A stretch of DNA of 64,000 bases. It comes from Psychrobacter sp. Pi2-1 (GTDB taxonomy: Bacteria; Pseudomonadota; Gammaproteobacteria; Pseudomonadales; Moraxellaceae). Made by a program: the position numbers and the translations under genes. Below are positions 47,501 through 56,389 of the stretch, piece by piece. Each line of letters starts with the position of its first letter. Position 1 is the stretch's first letter. The stretch is from NCBI RefSeq assembly GCF_904846645.1, contig NZ_CAJHBO010000001.1, positions 434,001-498,000 of the forward strand. The letters run 5' to 3'. The notes under the pieces are model-generated. The model was not told the origin of the DNA, did not search any database, and was given only the letters and a program-made list of their open reading frames with translations.

Positions 47501-48469
47501 ATGCAGATTTTCCTTGCTCGAAATAACGTACAAGCTGGCCCATATCAGTTGGAGCAGCTGAATATCATGCTGGCATCTGGTGAAGTATTGCTTGATGATC
47601 TGATGTGGCATGAAGGCTTAGCCCAGTGGCAGCGCGTAGGTGATCTTACCAATAACCAAACGGTTTATCGCCCGACCAGTGCTAACACGCCTGAAGTAAA
47701 CGACTCTATCATCAATAACGTGACCGTCTTCCCTGAAGATACCAATAAAGCGAAAGATGCTAAGTCAGTATCGTTAGATAGACTATATGGCAAACCTGAA
47801 CGTCCTAAAAACGTAAAAGCCGACATGACAACCAATCGTCATCAAACGCCGCACAACAATGTCTCATTAAACAAGTCTACTCTCAAAAAGGCTGTTGCAG
47901 ACAACGATAAAGTCGTCGGCAACGTGGTACTTGCACCAATCATGTCACGCATTTTGGCGACTGCATTGAATGGCCTACTTTATATATTGGCCATACTGCC
48001 GCTAGTAATGGCATTGACTAAGATGGATGTGGACTATACCAAGTTCCAAAACATTCAAGATATGGACGCCGCCTATCAATATTCAATGACGCTAATGGAA
48101 AGTCTTCCTAGTAGCACATTGATGATGTCACAGGTGATGGTCTTTGGGCTATTTGCCTTGCAATTGGTATTTATTACCATGCGTGGTCAATCGCTAGGCA
48201 AGCTGATCACTGGTATTCGTGTTGTGGATCAAACCACGCATCGCCTACCTTCATTTATTAAGCTTATCGGTACACGTACGTTATTGTTGTTTATTATCTA
48301 TAACTTACTGTTTTCGTTTACCAGCTTTTTAGGCTTTGTGATTATCGCTATCCATTACTACATGGCATCTAAAAGCCCTGAAAATATTGGTTGGCATGAC
48401 AAACTTGCCAAAACCTTAGTCGTCAAAGCAGACAGTAGCCAATTGGCAAAGAAGTCAAAATCTGAATAA
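47501..48469 (+). CDS. GYF_2-RDD membrane protein
   Basis: About 322 residues. The N-terminal ~50 residues (MQIFLARNNVQAGPYQLEQL to LMWHEGLAQWQRV) match the GYF_2/DUF4339 domain, a cytosolic peptide-binding module. A hydrophilic linker of about 90 residues follows. The C-terminal RDD domain then has three or four membrane helices (ILATALNGLLYILAILPLVM and QSLGKLITGIRVVD). ATG at 47501 starts exactly at the domain; an in-frame ATG at 47489 is possible. The function is unknown for this pairing. It ends at a strong terminator. Confidence 0.82.
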   Translation: MQIFLARNNVQAGPYQLEQLNIMLASGEVLLDDLMWHEGLAQWQRVGDLTNNQTVYRPTSANTPEVNDSIINNVTVFPEDTNKAKDAKSVSLDRLYGKPERPKNVKADMTTNRHQTPHNNVSLNKSTLKKAVADNDKVVGNVVLAPIMSRILATALNGLLYILAILPLVMALTKMDVDYTKFQNIQDMDAAYQYSMTLMESLPSSTLMMSQVMVFGLFALQLVFITMRGQSLGKLITGIRVVDQTTHRLPSFIKLIGTRTLLLFIIYNLLFSFTSFLGFVIIAIHYYMASKSPENIGWHDKLAKTLVVKADSSQLAKKSKSE

Positions 48470-48511
48470 CAGTATTTAGTTTGGCTATTGGTTTTATAGC
48501 TCGTTACACTT

Positions 48512-48541
48512 AAAAAAGCTGCGTACTATCGCGGCTTTTTT
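48512..48541 (+). terminator. Rho-independent terminator
   Basis: AAAAAAGC (48512-48519) pairs with GCTTTTTT (48534-48541) and continues through a U-G pair and GCG/CGC to a six-base loop. It lies 43 bases after the RDD-protein stop codon. Confidence 0.9.
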
Positions 48542-48603
48542 ATTTAGCAAAGCTTATTTAGTCTCTTTTTATATTTTATTGACAGTAGCTTGGTGATTAA
48601 CCT

Positions 48604-48632
48604 TTGTGTTAGTTGCCGAGTACTGTTATAAT
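48604..48632 (+). promoter_or_regulatory. Promoter of the rpsF operon (sigma-70 type)
   Basis: -35 TTGTGT (48604-48609), 17-base spacer and a perfect -10 TATAAT (48627-48632). Transcription would start near 48639, leaving a leader of about 120 bases before rpsF. That is long enough for the S6:S18 autoregulatory structure known in other bacteria, but I did not recognise its conserved motif. Confidence 0.6.
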
Positions 48633-48759
48633 ACGGCGCTTTATAAACTAAGCTTATTCTTGATTGTTTTTTATAAAATATGACTAGAATTGGGCTTACC
48701 TTATAAATCTCCTTGCTATTAACATAGGGTTAATAGCTACTAATCCGTAAGGAGTCATA

Positions 48760-49164
48760 ATGCGACATTACGAACTGGTGTTACTTGTACACCCAGACCA
48801 AAGCGACCAAGTGGTCGGCATGGTTGAGCGCTACATCAAGTTAGTTCAAGACAACAACGGTGTTATCCATCGTCTAGAAGATTGGGGCCGTCGTCAACTG
48901 GCTTATCCAATCAACAAGATTCACAAAGCTCATTACGTTCTTTTCAACATTGAAACTGACGGTGAAACTTTAGCTGAACTTGAAGAATTATTCCGTTATA
49001 ACGACGCGATCATTCGTAGTCTAGTTATGCGCCGTGACGAAGCTGTCACTGAAGAGTCGCAGTTAGCCAAGAATGCCGATGAAAAACGCGCACGCAAAGC
49101 AACTACTCGTCGTCCAGACAATCGTGAAAACGATAATGACGACAACGACAACAGTGAAGACTAA
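48760..49164 (+). CDS. rpsF: 30S ribosomal protein S6
   Basis: 134 residues. [21 protein letters not shown], [24 protein letters not shown] core ([17 protein letters not shown]) and [14 protein letters not shown] identify S6. The C-terminus ends in an Asp/Asn/Glu-rich tail ([14 protein letters not shown]); E. coli S6 also has an acidic tail, extended there by glutamate ligation. It binds S18 in the 30S platform. It is followed by rpsR after 16 bases. AAGGAG is an ideal ribosome-binding site. Confidence 0.97.
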   Translation: MRHYELVLLVHPDQSDQVVGMVERYIKLVQDNNGVIHRLEDWGRRQLAYPINKIHKAHYVLFNIETDGETLAELEELFRYNDAIIRSLVMRRDEAVTEESQLAKNADEKRARKATTRRPDNRENDNDDNDNSED

Positions 49165-49180
49165 TTAAAGGAGAATACTC

Positions 49181-49411
49181 ATGGCACGTTTCTATCGCCG
49201 TCGCAAATTCTGCCGTTTCACTGCTGAAGGCATCACTCACATCGACTATAAAGATGTTGAATTGCTAAAACAGTACATTAGTGATAATGGTAAAATCGTA
49301 CCAAGCCGTATTACTGGTACATCTACTAAATATCAGCGTCAATTAGCGACTGCTATCAAGCAAGCTCGTTACTTATCGCTACTTCCATACACTGATAACC
49401 ATCAAGGTTAA
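49181..49411 (+). CDS. rpsR: 30S ribosomal protein S18
   Basis: 76 residues, full length. [18 protein letters not shown] and [23 protein letters not shown] are S18 signatures. The single Cys in the KFCRF segment is retained. It pairs with S6 on the 30S subunit. There is no priB between rpsF and rpsR, unlike E. coli. AAAGGAG is located just upstream. Confidence 0.98.
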   Translation: MARFYRRRKFCRFTAEGITHIDYKDVELLKQYISDNGKIVPSRITGTSTKYQRQLATAIKQARYLSLLPYTDNHQG

Positions 49412-49431
49412 CCGCTAACTAGGAATGACTC

Positions 49432-49938
49432 ATGCAAATTATTTTGTTACAGCGTATCGTCAACCTTGGTAAACTCGGTGAAACTGTCGATGTAAAACCA
49501 GGTTACGGACGTAACTTTCTTATCCCTCAGGGCAAAGCGCTACCTGCTACTAAAGCTAACATTGAAAAGTTCGAAGCACGTCGTGCTGAACTTGAAGCTG
49601 AAGAAGCAAAAGAGATCGCTGTTGCTCAAGAGCGTGCTGACGCATTGACTGACGTTAATGTTATCATGCGTGCTAAATCAGGTGACGAAGGCAAGCTATT
49701 CGGCTCTATCGGTACTCGCGATATCGCTGAAGCATTGACTAACTCAGGTCTAGAAGTAGACCGCGCTGAAATCAAGCTACCTGAAGGCACTTTACGTCAA
49801 GTTGGCGAATACAATGTTGATATTCAGCTACACCATGACGTTACTGCTAGCATCTTAGTTACTATTCTTTCTGAAGATGGTAACAACGAAGATTCAGCTG
49901 ACGAAGAAGCTGCTGAAGAAGACTATTCTGAAGAGTAA
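49432..49938 (+). CDS. rplI: 50S ribosomal protein L9
   Basis: 168 residues against 149 in E. coli. The N-terminal domain ([36 protein letters not shown]) is canonical and the long connecting helix follows. The C-terminal domain ([20 protein letters not shown]) is intact, after which an acidic extension of about 20 residues is added ([21 protein letters not shown] region). It ends the rpsF-rpsR-rplI operon at a strong terminator. Confidence 0.97.
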   Translation: MQIILLQRIVNLGKLGETVDVKPGYGRNFLIPQGKALPATKANIEKFEARRAELEAEEAKEIAVAQERADALTDVNVIMRAKSGDEGKLFGSIGTRDIAEALTNSGLEVDRAEIKLPEGTLRQVGEYNVDIQLHHDVTASILVTILSEDGNNEDSADEEAAEEDYSEE

Positions 49939-50292
49939 TCTTCTATATAGTTAGACTCAGTCTGCAAAAAGCCAGCAACTTAGGTTGCTGGCTTTTTTAC
50001 GTGTGTCATTTTTGGCATTAGAGTCTATGTATTTAGACTATTTATATTGCTAACTTGCACTCTTTTATCTCGAGGAATTAGGATTTTATATATTCCTAAA
50101 CAGCTTAGGATTCTCAAAAAATCTATTGCTATGATAGCGGTGTTATCTATGCAATGTTGTAGTAACTAAATGCAACAACTACCTTAAAAACGCTATACCA
50201 AACAACAAGATACTGCCTATATAATCATCTTTATTACTACTAGCAGAGTTGATAATCTACTGCTATCTAATGTACTAATAGGGCGCAAGAAC
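49939..50292. other. Intergenic region after rplI
   Basis: A 354-base spacer that begins with the rplI terminator. The rest is AT-rich, with TTAGGA/TCCTAA arms near 50078-50099 but no clear promoter or gene. Confidence 0.4.
49966..49998 (+). terminator. Rho-independent terminator of the ribosomal-protein operon
   Basis: AAAAAGCCAGCAAC (49966-49979), loop TTAG and GTTGCTGGCTTTTTT (49984-49998). Nine GC-rich base pairs are extended by A-T pairs, with a T run. Confidence 0.95.
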
Positions 50293-50532
50293 ATGAAAGA
50301 AAATAATAACATCCATACCAATGACAAGCTTATCTGTACCCAAGGTAATGCATACTACTCCGAAGGTGAGGTGTATACAGTTGGCAGAATAGTCAATGAC
50401 AAATACTTTCAGCTGCTGACCAGTGGCAACGATGATCATTGGTATGCCACGTTGGATGATCAAGGCATTTACGTCAGCTTTGATACTGCAACTGCTACCA
50501 ATAACAAAGCTTTCTTTGATAAGATTGCCTAA
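50293..50532 (+). CDS. Small protein of unknown function
   Basis: 79 residues, not recognised. It is hydrophilic with a beta-rich look: IHTNDKLICTQGNAYYSEGEVYTVGRI and YFQLLTSGNDDHWYATLDDQGIYVSF resemble a small SH3-like barrel. There is no signal peptide or membrane helix. The coding look is supported by balanced composition and a terminator after it, but the ribosome-binding site is weak. It stands alone between two terminators. Confidence 0.6.
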   Translation: MKENNNIHTNDKLICTQGNAYYSEGEVYTVGRIVNDKYFQLLTSGNDDHWYATLDDQGIYVSFDTATATNNKAFFDKIA

Positions 50533-50610
50533 CTGTAAATAACGGCACTTCTTAGAATACCTATCCTAAAAATAATTATTACTCAGGTAGGTAAATATTT
50601 TTTAGACAAG

Positions 50611-50640
50611 AACTGGTCATTATAAATGGCCAGTTTTTTT
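50611..50640 (+). terminator. Rho-independent terminator
   Basis: AACTGGTCAT (50611-50620) pairs with ATGGCCAGTT (50626-50635) with one G-T pair around loop TATAA; T run follows. It ends the small unknown gene. Confidence 0.85.
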
Positions 50641-50887
50641 GGTTTGAAGTATTAGCAATTGCTAGTTATACAAGTATTTCCACACACGTCTTCGACGTTT
50701 TATTACTAACTTCTCTCATTCCAAAATTAAGTATCTCTCAATTTTTTGTCAACAGCGCCAACTATTTAACGAATCTATTTCCTAGCGGCGTCTATTTGCT
50801 ATAAAATATGCCCCTTTAAAATTTCGTATCGTTAGTGATGCAGATAGTTGGTTCGATATCGTTTAAATGTAGACATGGTAAAAGCCT

Positions 50888-50932
50888 GTGAAAGCACTAT
50901 GCAGAGTAGCCTTAGCAAGCTATATACCGTAT
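50888..50932 (+). repeat. Intergenic 45-bp segment, copy 1
   Basis: Starts GTGAAAGCACTA and ends ACCGTAT. It aligns without gaps to 62972-63016 with 29 of 45 identical bases. Both copies lie in intergenic DNA upstream of plus-strand genes. It may be a degenerate interspersed repeat. Confidence 0.3.
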
Positions 50933-51001
50933 TTAATCTCGATATAATTGACTATATTTGCATTGGTAATCAATTAAGATATAAACCATATTGAGACAGT
51001 G

Positions 51002-52360
51002 ATGATTGTATTTTGGCTTGTGCTGACCATTCTTTTTATTATTTTCGCTACCGCAAAACTAAAGTGGCATCCCTTTTTAGTATTGATTCTCTCTGCTTTT
51101 TTGGTCGCGCTATTTTATCAAGTACCACTTAACACTGTCGCCAAAACGATTTCTGATGGTTTCGGTGGTATTTTAGGCTATATCGGTCTTGTGATTGTAT
51201 TTGGTACGATTATTGGCTTAATCCTTGAAAAAACGGGTGCTGCTATTGTAATGGCAGAGTCCGTCATTAAAGTATTGGGACCACGCTTCCCTACTTTGAC
51301 TATGTCTATCGTCGGTGCAGTCGTTTCTATACCTGTATTTTGTGACTCTGGCTATATTATCTTGAACTCTCTAAAAGAGTCTTTAGCTGAGCGCCTACAT
51401 GTATCAAGTGTCGCGATGAGTATTGCCTTGGCTACTGGTCTATATGCCACCCACACATTTGTACCACCGACGCCAGGCCCAATCGCAGCGGCAGGTAACT
51501 TAGGTCTAGAGTCAAACTTAGGTTTGGTCATTATGGTCGGTGTGGTCGTGACAGCAGTTGCGGTACTGGCTGGTTGGTGGTGGTCTAATCGCTTCCTTAA
51601 CGCTACTCCTGACAATATCAATGCGGTAGATGCTCCTACAGCCGCAATGCCTGAAGGAATGAAAACTCGTGACGATTACAGTCACTTGCCTTCAGCGACA
51701 ATGGCGTTTTTACCGATTATCGTTCCTATCATATTAATCTGCTTATCGTCGGTGGCTAATTTCCCAAGCGCACCATTTGGCAGTAGCATGGTAGCGGAGA
51801 TTTTGATATTCATTGGTAACCCATTGACTGCGTTACTTATCGGTTTGTTCTTATCGTTCTTCTTAATTAAATCAAGCCAAAAAACGCAAGAAATCAGCGA
51901 TAGTATCTCGCAAGGCTTGGTAGTGGCAGCCCCTATCCTATTGATCACTGGTGCTGGTGGCGCGTTTGGTGCCATGCTAAAAGTAACACCGATCGGTGAT
52001 TATTTAGGTTCGACGCTATCGGCCTTGGGTTTAGGTATCTTCATGCCATTTATCGTCTCTGCTGCGCTAAAAACAGCACAAGGCTCAACCACAGTCGCAT
52101 TGGTTACGACTTCTGCTATGGTTGCCCCACTATTGAGCCAGATTGGCCTAGACAGCGAACTTGGACGCGTGTTCTGCGTGATGGCAATCGGTGCCGGTGC
52201 CATGACCATCTCGCATGCCAATGACAGCTTCTTTTGGATCGTGAGCCAGTTTAGTCGCATGAGCGTGGCACAAGCGTACAAGGCTCATTCAATGGCCACT
52301 GGTATCCAAGGTGTGACTAGCATCGTATTTATCTGGTTGTTGACCCTAGTATTTATCTAG
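51002..52360 (+). CDS. GntP-family permease (gluconate/glycerate-type H+ symporter)
   Basis: About 452 residues, 12 or more membrane helices. Family motifs include KLKWHPFLVLILSAFLVAL at the N-terminus, FGTIIGLILEKTGAA, VVSIPVFCDSGYIILNSL, ATGLYATHTFVPPTPGPIAAA and ISHANDSFFWIVSQFS. GntP members carry gluconate, glycerate or related acids. The gene for glycerate kinase follows after 112 bases, which favours glycerate as substrate; this is inference. ATG at 51002 is preferred to the GTG directly before it. Confidence 0.9.
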   Translation: MIVFWLVLTILFIIFATAKLKWHPFLVLILSAFLVALFYQVPLNTVAKTISDGFGGILGYIGLVIVFGTIIGLILEKTGAAIVMAESVIKVLGPRFPTLTMSIVGAVVSIPVFCDSGYIILNSLKESLAERLHVSSVAMSIALATGLYATHTFVPPTPGPIAAAGNLGLESNLGLVIMVGVVVTAVAVLAGWWWSNRFLNATPDNINAVDAPTAAMPEGMKTRDDYSHLPSATMAFLPIIVPIILICLSSVANFPSAPFGSSMVAEILIFIGNPLTALLIGLFLSFFLIKSSQKTQEISDSISQGLVVAAPILLITGAGGAFGAMLKVTPIGDYLGSTLSALGLGIFMPFIVSAALKTAQGSTTVALVTTSAMVAPLLSQIGLDSELGRVFCVMAIGAGAMTISHANDSFFWIVSQFSRMSVAQAYKAHSMATGIQGVTSIVFIWLLTLVFI

Positions 52361-52472
52361 TTCATGAGATTGGGTACTTGTACATACGTTTATTTGATTA
52401 TTACTAAATAAATGTTTTAAAACATGACACTATCGCAATGATCGTGTCATTAAGATATTCAAAGAGAGCCGT

Positions 52473-53609
52473 ATGAAAATTTTGATCGCCCCTGACTCGT
52501 TTAAAGAAAGCCTAGAAGCACTCGATGTTTGCCACGCCATTCAATCTGGTTTTAGCCAAGTGTTTCCAGATGCTGACTATAAGCTGTTGCCAATGGCGGA
52601 TGGCGGTGAAGGCACCTCAGCGGTATTGTCTTATGTATTGGGCGGGCGCTGGAAAGAAGTCAGAGTACATGACCCATTGATGAGACCGATTACGGCAAAG
52701 TATCTGTTATTGCCTGACGCGACCGCTGTTATCGAAGTGGCTCAAGCGTGCGGATTGCATCTACTAACAGCCGATGAGCGTAATCCTGTTATTGCGAGTA
52801 GTTATGGTGTTGGGGAGCTGATCGAAGATGCGTTAGAAGAAGGTGCTAAGCGTATCGTTATCGGTCTAGGTGGTAGCGCAACCAATGATGCAGGCCTTGG
52901 CATGCTAATGGCGCTAGGCATAACATTTCATGACATCAATGATAGCCTACTCACTCATGGTGGTGGCGCACTTGCCAGCTTACATAAGCTCGATAATACT
53001 AGCCTGCATGCAAAGATATCAGACACGGTATTTGAAGTTGCTTGTGATGTGACCAATCCATTATGCGGTCTACTAGGTGCAAGCGCAGTATTTGGCCCAC
53101 AAAAAGGCGCTTGTCCAGAGCAAGTCAATACCTTGGACAAGGCACTCAGTCACTTTGCGACCATATGTGGACAGCATGGCTATGAAGACTGTCAATACGT
53201 TGAAGGCGCTGGCGCTGCTGGCGGTCTTGGTTATGCGATGATGACATTCTTTCAAGCTCAGCTAAAGTCAGGCTTTGATACGGTTGCCGAAGTGGCTCAT
53301 CTGTCACAGCATATTGCAGAAGCTGATCTCGTCATCACTGGCGAAGGTAAACTAGATGCGCAAACCGCCATGGGTAAAGTGGCAGGCGGTATCAGCCAAA
53401 TCGCTAAGGCTAGCCGTACACCTATTATCGCTATCTGCGGCAGCGTCGATGGACTCAAACCTGCTCAGACCAGTCAGTTCGATGTGGTTATGCCAAGTAT
53501 CCAAAAAGTAGATACGATCGATAACGTGTTAGGCTCTGCTTATAACAATATTGAGACTACTGCTGCTAATATCGCTGCAAGTATCAAACTTGGGCAGACT
53601 TTAAAATAG
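52473..53609 (+). CDS. Glycerate kinase (type I)
   Basis: 378 residues of the GarK/GlxK family, which phosphorylates D-glycerate to 2-phosphoglycerate. MKILIAPDSFKESLEALDVC, LPMADGGEGTSAVL, VIGLGGSATNDAGLGMLMALG, and LVITGEGKLDAQTAMGKVAGGI are family signatures. It follows the GntP-family permease and probably forms a small uptake and activation unit feeding glycolysis/PEP. AAAGAGAG precedes the ATG. Confidence 0.93.
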   Translation: MKILIAPDSFKESLEALDVCHAIQSGFSQVFPDADYKLLPMADGGEGTSAVLSYVLGGRWKEVRVHDPLMRPITAKYLLLPDATAVIEVAQACGLHLLTADERNPVIASSYGVGELIEDALEEGAKRIVIGLGGSATNDAGLGMLMALGITFHDINDSLLTHGGGALASLHKLDNTSLHAKISDTVFEVACDVTNPLCGLLGASAVFGPQKGACPEQVNTLDKALSHFATICGQHGYEDCQYVEGAGAAGGLGYAMMTFFQAQLKSGFDTVAEVAHLSQHIAEADLVITGEGKLDAQTAMGKVAGGISQIAKASRTPIIAICGSVDGLKPAQTSQFDVVMPSIQKVDTIDNVLGSAYNNIETTAANIAASIKLGQTLK

Positions 53610-53720
53610 ATGCAATCTTTCATAGGCGCAATCTATCAATGAACCTCCTCCACTAAACGCACAGCTATTGAACTTTCGATTAATCCTTTGTTAGCTGTGC
53701 ATTTATCACTCTCAACATAT

Positions 53721-54590
53721 CTATAGCCATTTTTTTACTTTATCAATGACCGTATGCACTCTATTAGAGAGTGCCTGCTGTCGTCTGACTGCCAGATATA
53801 GCGTTTCGCTAACAGCAACTGGTAGATAATGACTGTTAATCAGTTCAGGCTTCGGATAAGCAGCCACGGCATGTGCTGGCAAAACAGTAAAGCCGATTCC
53901 CCTGCTGACGGGCTCTAGTATCAGGCCAATCTGATTCGAAAAGCCCTTTTTCTCAAAATCATTGATATGCTGGAATTGTTCATAATTGGCAGTCAGTAGC
54001 ATGCCTGCATGATGAGCGCCATCTGGATGATCGATAAATCCAAGCTCGATAAGCTGCTCCCAGCTAGGCTCCACTGTAGCCGCAGGGGTTACTAGTATCA
54101 ATGCTTCTTGCGCCATAGGTTTACAGCTAACCGTTTCATCATCTGAGATATCCGTCATAAAGCCAATATCAATCTCGTGATTTGCCAGCGCCCGTTCAAT
54201 ATCAGAATTTGGTGCAAAGCGGTAATCAATGACTAGTTTTGGATGCTGCTGCTGTAGTGCCAAAAGCTGCGGATATAGCTTTAGGCCCACACTACCCGGT
54301 GACATCAAACGCACCAATCCTTCATAAGGCGGATCTTCACCGATGCGCTGTTCTAAATTCGATAATCGCTGCAATATCTCGCCTGCTTCTTTATAAAGCT
54401 GCTTACCTGCATTGGTCAATGAAAACTGCTTTCCTTGTCGAATCAACAAGTCCGTATCTAGTTGCTCCTCTAACTTACTTATGTGTTGGCTCACACCAGA
54501 CTGCGTCATATATAGACGTTCAGCCGTACGAGTAAAGTGCCCAACTTCAGCAAGCGTGCAAAAGGTGCTTAACCATGTGATATTTATCAT
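53721..54590 (-). CDS. LysR-family transcriptional regulator
   Basis: 289 residues. The N-terminal helix-turn-helix reads FCTLAEVGHFTRTAERLYMTQSGVSQHISKLE, the LTTR pattern. A periplasmic-binding-like effector domain starts near residue 90 (LVRLMSPGSVGLKLYPQLL). It is divergent from a VOC-family gene across 108 bases and probably controls it. The effector is unknown. Confidence 0.93.
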   Translation of the reverse strand: MINITWLSTFCTLAEVGHFTRTAERLYMTQSGVSQHISKLEEQLDTDLLIRQGKQFSLTNAGKQLYKEAGEILQRLSNLEQRIGEDPPYEGLVRLMSPGSVGLKLYPQLLALQQQHPKLVIDYRFAPNSDIERALANHEIDIGFMTDISDDETVSCKPMAQEALILVTPAATVEPSWEQLIELGFIDHPDGAHHAGMLLTANYEQFQHINDFEKKGFSNQIGLILEPVSRGIGFTVLPAHAVAAYPKPELINSHYLPVAVSETLYLAVRRQQALSNRVHTVIDKVKKWL

Positions 54591-54698
54591 TACGTTTCAT
54601 AATTATTTATATAATATTTGATAATTTTACATAATGACGGTGCATTTGTATACTGGTTCCACGTTAAAGAAAACGCACATCAAACAGGAGCACAAGCT
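54591..54698. promoter_or_regulatory. LysR / VOC divergent control region
   Basis: A very AT-rich 108-base spacer. AATTAT and ATAATT arms (54601-54606 and 54620-54625) flank a TATATAATAT core. This fits a LysR-type site overlapping the promoters, though no exact T-N11-A box with strong symmetry stands out. Confidence 0.4.
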
Positions 54699-55199
54699 AT
54701 GAACAACGTTTATCCAAGAAGCTTTTCGCACATCGGTCTTTCAGTCCCTGACCTAGATGCAGCCGTGAAATTTTATACTGAAGTGATGGGCTGGTACACC
54801 ATCATGGAACCAACTGAGATTGTCGAAGATGACAGCCCGATTGGTGAGATGTGTACTGAAGTATTTGGTGCAGGTTGGGGCAGCTTCCGCATCGCTCACT
54901 TGTCTACTGGTGACCGTATCGGCGTCGAGATTTTTGAATTCAAAAATCAAGAAAACCCTGAAAACAACTTTGAATATTGGAAAACAGGTATCTTTCACTT
55001 CTGCGTTCAGGATCCAAATGTTGAAGAACTGGCTGAGCGTATGGTTGCCGCAGGTGGCAAAAAGCGTATGGAAAAACCACGCTACTACTACCCTGGCGAA
55101 AAACCTTACCGCATGATCTATATGGAAGACCCGTTCGGTAATATTGTTGAAATTTATAGCCACAGCTACGAGCTTATCTATAGCGAAGGCGCATACTAA
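54699..55199 (+). CDS. VOC (glyoxalase/dioxygenase) family protein
   Basis: 166 residues. ATG at 54699 is chosen because AGGAG lies 8 bases upstream; the frame is open from 54618. Two betaalphabetabetabeta units are visible: SHIGLSVPDLDAAVKFYTEVMGWY, and FHFCVQDPNVEELAERMVAAGG followed by YMEDPFGNIVEIYSHSYE. His in SHIG, Glu in GVEIFEF, His in FHF and Glu in NIVEIY fit the metal-site pattern of the superfamily. Reaction not determinable. It is controlled probably by the divergent LysR gene. Confidence 0.88.
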   Translation: MNNVYPRSFSHIGLSVPDLDAAVKFYTEVMGWYTIMEPTEIVEDDSPIGEMCTEVFGAGWGSFRIAHLSTGDRIGVEIFEFKNQENPENNFEYWKTGIFHFCVQDPNVEELAERMVAAGGKKRMEKPRYYYPGEKPYRMIYMEDPFGNIVEIYSHSYELIYSEGAY

Positions 55200-55237
55200 G
55201 CTCATCATAAATGCAGCTTATATCTAACTAAAAAACC

Positions 55238-55272
55238 AATAGCGTACTCATCACCTGAGTGCGCTATTTTTT
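55238..55272 (+). terminator. Rho-independent terminator
   Basis: AATAGCG-T-ACTCA (55238-55250) pairs with TGAGT-G-CGCTATT (55256-55268) through a single T-G pair; loop TCACC; T run follows. Confidence 0.9.
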
Positions 55273-55388
55273 TGTGTGCTTTCTATGTGCTCCATCTATT
55301 GTATAGAATATGGGCCATGCTACTATTTATATAGCTTTATAAATAGTAGCATTAGCCAAATCAAATAACCCATTATCAAGGATGATAA

Positions 55389-56201
55389 ATGACTCAATCT
55401 GACGTTACTTTAGACCTAGACGACCTTCTGGTTATTAGAGAAGACAATAAAGAAAGTGGCGTCGTCACGCTCACCTTAAACCAACCCAAACAATTCAATG
55501 CCCTGTCCGTTGAAGTACTATCTGCCATGCAAGCAGAACTGGACAATATCGCTCAAGACGATACGATCAGAGTGGTGGTTATTCAAGCGACAGGCAAGGC
55601 ATTCTGTGCTGGTCACAATCTAAAACAAATGCGCGCAAACGATGATGAAGCATTTCATCGTGCCCTATTCCAGCAATGTAGCAAAATGATGCTTACCATC
55701 AACTGTATGCCACAAGTCGTTATCGCAAAAGTACAAGGCGTTGCCACAGCCGCAGGATGTCAGCTGGTCGCAGCTTGTGACTTAGCCGTTGCCGCTGACA
55801 ATGCAAAATTTGCTACTTCTGGGATAAACGTTGGACTTTTTTGCTCTACGCCTGCCGTTGCCGTCAGTCGTAATTTACCCCGTAAGCAAGCATTTGAGAT
55901 GTTAATCACAGGTGAATTTATCGATGCGCATACTGCCTTACAATATGGATTGATCAATCGAGTTGCGCCAGCAGAGCAACTCGATCAAACACTACAATCA
56001 CTGATAACAGCAATCACTGCCAAGTCTCCAGTAGCAGTAAAAACTGGCAAAGATATGTTTTATAAGCAGCTGAGCATGAACCTCGAAGACGCTTATGACT
56101 ATGCCAGTGACGTGATGACTTGCAACATGATGGCGGATGATGTGAGCGAAGGGATTGATGCGTTTATTGAGAAACGCCAAGCGGTATGGAAAGGGTGCTA
56201 A
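55389..56201 (+). CDS. Enoyl-CoA hydratase/isomerase-family protein (ECHDC3-like)
   Basis: 270 residues of the crotonase superfamily. VVVIQATGKAFCAGHNLKQM gives the first oxyanion-hole segment and VIAKVQGVATAAGCQLVAACDLAVAA the second; FATSGINVGLFCSTPAVAVSR follows. The residues normally holding the two hydratase Glu (as in GGGxELA and an E before the GV) are not evident, so a hydratase reaction is doubtful. The GHNLKQM and CSTPAVAVSR forms resemble the ECHDC3 subgroup of unclear function. AAGGATGA lies before the ATG. Confidence 0.87.
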   Translation: MTQSDVTLDLDDLLVIREDNKESGVVTLTLNQPKQFNALSVEVLSAMQAELDNIAQDDTIRVVVIQATGKAFCAGHNLKQMRANDDEAFHRALFQQCSKMMLTINCMPQVVIAKVQGVATAAGCQLVAACDLAVAADNAKFATSGINVGLFCSTPAVAVSRNLPRKQAFEMLITGEFIDAHTALQYGLINRVAPAEQLDQTLQSLITAITAKSPVAVKTGKDMFYKQLSMNLEDAYDYASDVMTCNMMADDVSEGIDAFIEKRQAVWKGC

Positions 56202-56312
56202 TTCCTATAATGTAATCACTGTATTGCTTCGCTGACGTTATACGGCGTGTGCTTGGATTAAAAAGCTAGCATATTTCTTTTCAATAATCGAGTTGGCTTA
56301 TTGCGAAGCATA

Positions 56313-56346
56313 AAAAAGGCCACGATATCATTATCATGGCCTTTTT
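56313..56346. terminator. Bidirectional rho-independent terminator
   Basis: AAAAAGGCCA (56313-56322) and TGGCCTTTTT (56337-56346) with inner GATA/TATC pairs and loop TCAT. It separates the convergent crotonase-like and RidA-like genes. Confidence 0.9.
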
Positions 56347-56389
56347 CATTTCTATTTAATACAGGTGCTATAGGTACTAGGAGCAGTCT

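Larger units (their letters stand above)
50533..51001. other. Intergenic region before the GntP-family permease
   Basis: A 469-base AT-rich spacer. It holds a terminator at 50611-50640 and a 45-base segment (50888-50932) resembling one upstream of dgt, both listed separately. No further gene is supported. Confidence 0.4.

Noticed and set aside
48633-48759. S6:S18 leader RNA motif before rpsF
   Set aside because: The leader is long enough but I could not identify the conserved CCG-containing bulged hairpin with confidence.
54753-55208. 151-codon minus-strand ORF over the VOC gene
   Set aside because: Fully antisense to a well-supported gene; the sequence has no domain pattern.
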